Shown here: piece after piece, positions 6,189 through 7,218 of the stretch
Numbering within the stretch: the stretch's first letter is position 1
How the letters are laid out: the number at the start of each line of letters is the position of its first letter
Assembly: GCA_001940755.1 (NCBI GenBank)
Contig: MEHH01000140.1
Location: 1 to 7,218, forward strand
DNA length: 7,218 nt
DNA from: Candidatus Heimdallarchaeota archaeon AB_125
GTDB lineage: Archaea > Asgardarchaeota > Heimdallarchaeia > Heimdallarchaeales > Heimdallarchaeaceae
Reading direction: 5' to 3'
Program-made: the position numbers and the translations under genes
The notes under the pieces: model-generated
Databases searched by the model: none
What the model was told of the DNA's origin: nothing
Seen by the model: the letters and a program-made list of their open reading frames with translations, nothing else

Positions 6189-6219
6189 TAAATTCATTCT
6201 TTTGAATTTATTTTCTTTT
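6189..6219 (+). terminator. Hairpin with T-rich tail downstream of perR
   Basis: TAAATTCA (6189-6196) and TGAATTTA (6203-6210) form a perfect 8-base stem with a 6-base loop, followed by TTTTCTTTT. It lies about 140 bases after the perR stop. The intervening 6052-6188 stretch holds no supportable gene. The form resembles an intrinsic terminator, but the T-run alone could suffice in an archaeon. Confidence 0.5.
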
Positions 6220-6225
6220 AAACTT

Positions 6226-6254
6226 AAAATGAAAAATAGTGAATTTTATTCACT
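6226..6254 (-). terminator. Hairpin with T-rich tail downstream of the small basic protein gene
   Basis: On the minus strand AGTGAA and TTCACT (6254-6238) form a perfect 6-base stem with a 5-base loop, followed by ATTTTTCATTTT. It begins 11 bases after the TAA of the small gene and faces the perR terminator, as expected between converging genes. This also supports the small gene being real and transcribed. Confidence 0.5.
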
Positions 6255-6265
6255 TATTAATCTCT

Positions 6266-6442
6266 TTAGTAGCCATAAAACATTGAATTAAAAGTCGCTC
6301 TTACTCGAGATTTACTGTAATTCTTATGTGCTATATGACTATTTCTTCTATGTAGGTTATTACGATTCTTAATTTGTTTTGATTTAGGTTCATAGAAGCG
6401 ATAACCTAAACCCAGAATCTTTCGTTTATTTTGTGTTGCCAT
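6266..6442 (-). CDS. Small, highly basic protein of unknown function
   Basis: The 58-residue frame starts at ATG 6442; a GTG three codons upstream (6451) is an alternative, but a GTGAT stretch close before the ATG fits a ribosome site better. The product (MATQNKRKILGLGYRF...) has 14 Lys/Arg, 3 His and 7 Asn against a single Glu, five Tyr, no Cys and no hydrophobic segment. That composition suits a nucleic-acid-binding or ribosome-associated protein, but it does not match the small archaeal ribosomal proteins I can recall (eL39, eL40, eS30). The gene has a TATA-like box upstream at about the right distance and a hairpin plus T-run just after its stop, which argues for a real gene. It lies between the perR terminator and a hydrolase gene and shares no obvious role with either. 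No function is proposed. Confidence 0.6.
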   Translation of the reverse strand: MATQNKRKILGLGYRFYEPKSKQIKNRNNLHRRNSHIAHKNYSKSRVRATFNSMFYGY

Positions 6443-6502
6443 ATTTATCACAGGTATACAGTATATTACAACCGTATTAATCTTTATGTGACATACGTCG
6501 TG

Positions 6503-6512
6503 TATTTAAATA
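6503..6512 (-). promoter_or_regulatory. Likely TATA box of the small basic protein gene
   Basis: TATTTAAATA on the minus strand, 60 bases before the ATG at 6442. A start about 25 bases downstream would leave a leader of about 35 bases. Between box and ATG are short imperfect palindromes around GTATAC (6453-6458) of unknown meaning. Confidence 0.45.
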
Positions 6513-6520
6513 GAGCATTA

Positions 6521-6551
6521 GAATAAATGAATCAAAATTCATTTCTTATTC
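6521..6551 (-). terminator. Hairpin at the end of the hydrolase gene
   Basis: AAATGAAT (6525-6532) and ATTCATTT (6537-6544) form a perfect 8-base stem with a CAAA loop. GAAT (6521-6524) and ATTC (6548-6551) extend it by four pairs across a 3-base bulge. It begins inside the hydrolase stop codon. No T-run follows on the minus strand, so it may protect or punctuate the transcript end rather than terminate it. Confidence 0.35.
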
Positions 6552-7218
6552 AGATATTTTCTATAAATTTATCTATCTCATCTTTAACCTTCTCATCTTG
6601 ATTGTACAACAAATGTCCCCCAGTTTCAAATTCAACAAGTTTGCTACTTGAAATATTTTCTGCTAAAGTTTTAGCTCCAGAAATTTTTGTTGCTGGATCA
6701 TCAATAGCATTAAGGATTAATGTTGGTGTTTTGATTCTCTCAAAAGGGATATCTTCTTCTATTGAAGGATTGGAAACGAATATATCAAACAGAGCTCCTT
6801 TTTTCCTTTCAGTAACTGGTAATACTGAGAAGAACACTTCATCCATTAGATTTCTCTTTTCCTCCTTTGAAAGTTGCTTGAGAATTGATTTAGGAACAAA
6901 CATTGAGAACATCATTTTTCCGAATAATTTTAGAAAGAACCAATAAAGGAAATTAGATTTGAATATAAATTTAGGTGGAGTCCCTGGATTATAACCTAAT
7001 GGAGCATTTGCTGATTGTAGGATTAATCCTTTGCAAATCTGTGGATACTTTATCGCAAAATGGAATGCAGAAGTGCTTCCAGCTGAATTAGCATATAAAA
7101 TGATCTTATCCACATTTAATTCATCTATTAATTCTTTAAAGACATCTGCTTGCTTCTCAGCAGATGGATTATCTGGAATTGTAGATTTTAGGTAACCAAA
7201 TCTAGAAAGGAATAGGAA
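6550..7218 (-). CDS. Alpha/beta hydrolase (N-terminus cut by window edge)
   Basis: The frame stays open to the right edge: 222 codons plus a stop are visible. A GTG at 7113 is not a credible start, because the 35 codons before it (SRFGYLKSTIP... to ...ELNV) are clearly part of the same family. The visible catalytic triad is complete: nucleophile S45 in the elbow ANSAG, Asp at D173/D174 in NAIDDP, and H202 in TGGHLL. Residues about 81-125 form a hydrophobic and charged lid region. The family resembles soluble alpha/beta hydrolases with RFGYL near the N-terminal third and FETGGHLL near the end; such proteins act as esterases, lipases or related hydrolases on small substrates, and the actual substrate cannot be told. 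About 50-100 N-terminal residues carrying the first strands and the oxyanion-hole loop should lie outside the window. It may be in an operon with genes further right. Confidence 0.88.
   Translation of the reverse strand, partial: FLFLSRFGYLKSTIPDNPSAEKQADVFKELIDELNVDKIILYANSAGSTSAFHFAIKYPQICKGLILQSANAPLGYNPGTPPKFIFKSNFLYWFFLKLFGKMMFSMFVPKSILKQLSKEEKRNLMDEVFFSVLPVTERKKGALFDIFVSNPSIEEDIPFERIKTPTLILNAIDDPATKISGAKTLAENISSSKLVEFETGGHLLYNQDEKVKDEIDKFIENI

Noticed and set aside
6155..6205. A 17-codon ATG-to-TGA frame (MNVLAFRVFKELNSFF) between perR and its terminator
   Set aside because: Too short, overlaps the terminator stem, and has no convincing ribosome site; not supportable as a gene.
6602..6946. 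Plus-strand open frame of 114 codons
   Set aside because: It is antisense to the alpha/beta hydrolase, whose Asp and His motifs fix the true frame.
7111..7113. GTG as the start of the alpha/beta hydrolase
   Set aside because: The 35 upstream codons stay open and encode family-typical sequence, and starting here would remove most of the core fold; the gene simply runs off the window.

Overview
The window is A+T-rich and looks archaeal. Two genes have a TATA-like box 25 bases before their ATG, which predicts transcripts with almost no leader. Other genes carry GGAGG-type ribosome sites. One gene encodes a membrane-anchored winged-helix regulator and another a sequon-rich surface protein, both common archaeal designs. 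The mix of an AprAB-like pair, a catalase and a PerR in so A+T-rich a genome would fit an Asgard archaeon such as a Heimdallarchaeia-type lineage, but that assignment is a guess from general features, not from a marker gene.

Layout. Everything except perR is on the minus strand, so the window is best read from right to left. At the right edge is a partial alpha/beta hydrolase (6550-7218), then a very small, very basic protein (6266-6442) with its own promoter. The plus-strand perR gene (5626-6051) converges on that small gene, and each of the two ends in a hairpin plus T-run. perR is divergent from a clade-3-type catalase gene (4037-5485). Their 140-base shared promoter region holds a Per/Fur-box-like sequence and overlapping inverted repeats. 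After a T-rich terminator comes a two-gene unit: an AprA/FrdA-type flavoprotein (2279-3925) overlapping by one base a 64-residue two-cluster ferredoxin (2085-2279) that resembles a minimal AprB.

The left third holds an unrecognised system. A membrane-anchored, sequon-rich surface protein (1163-2023) overlaps by four bases a two-TM winged-helix regulator that starts at TTG (456-1166). Beyond it lies a second, truncated copy of the surface protein (1-297). The two copies share not only their N-terminal halves but also a promoter block that matches at 27 of 31 positions, at the same distance from the ATG. This makes the set look like a duplicated, co-regulated surface-protein family with its own membrane-tethered regulator.

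How they may work together. PerR and catalase form a classic peroxide-response pair: the divergent layout and Per-box-like site suggest that PerR represses katA, and perhaps itself, until peroxide appears. The flavoprotein-ferredoxin pair is a soluble redox module of unknown substrate. Its position directly behind katA suggests, but does not prove, a link to oxidant or sulfur metabolism. No RNA genes, CRISPR arrays, insertion sequences or transposases were seen.
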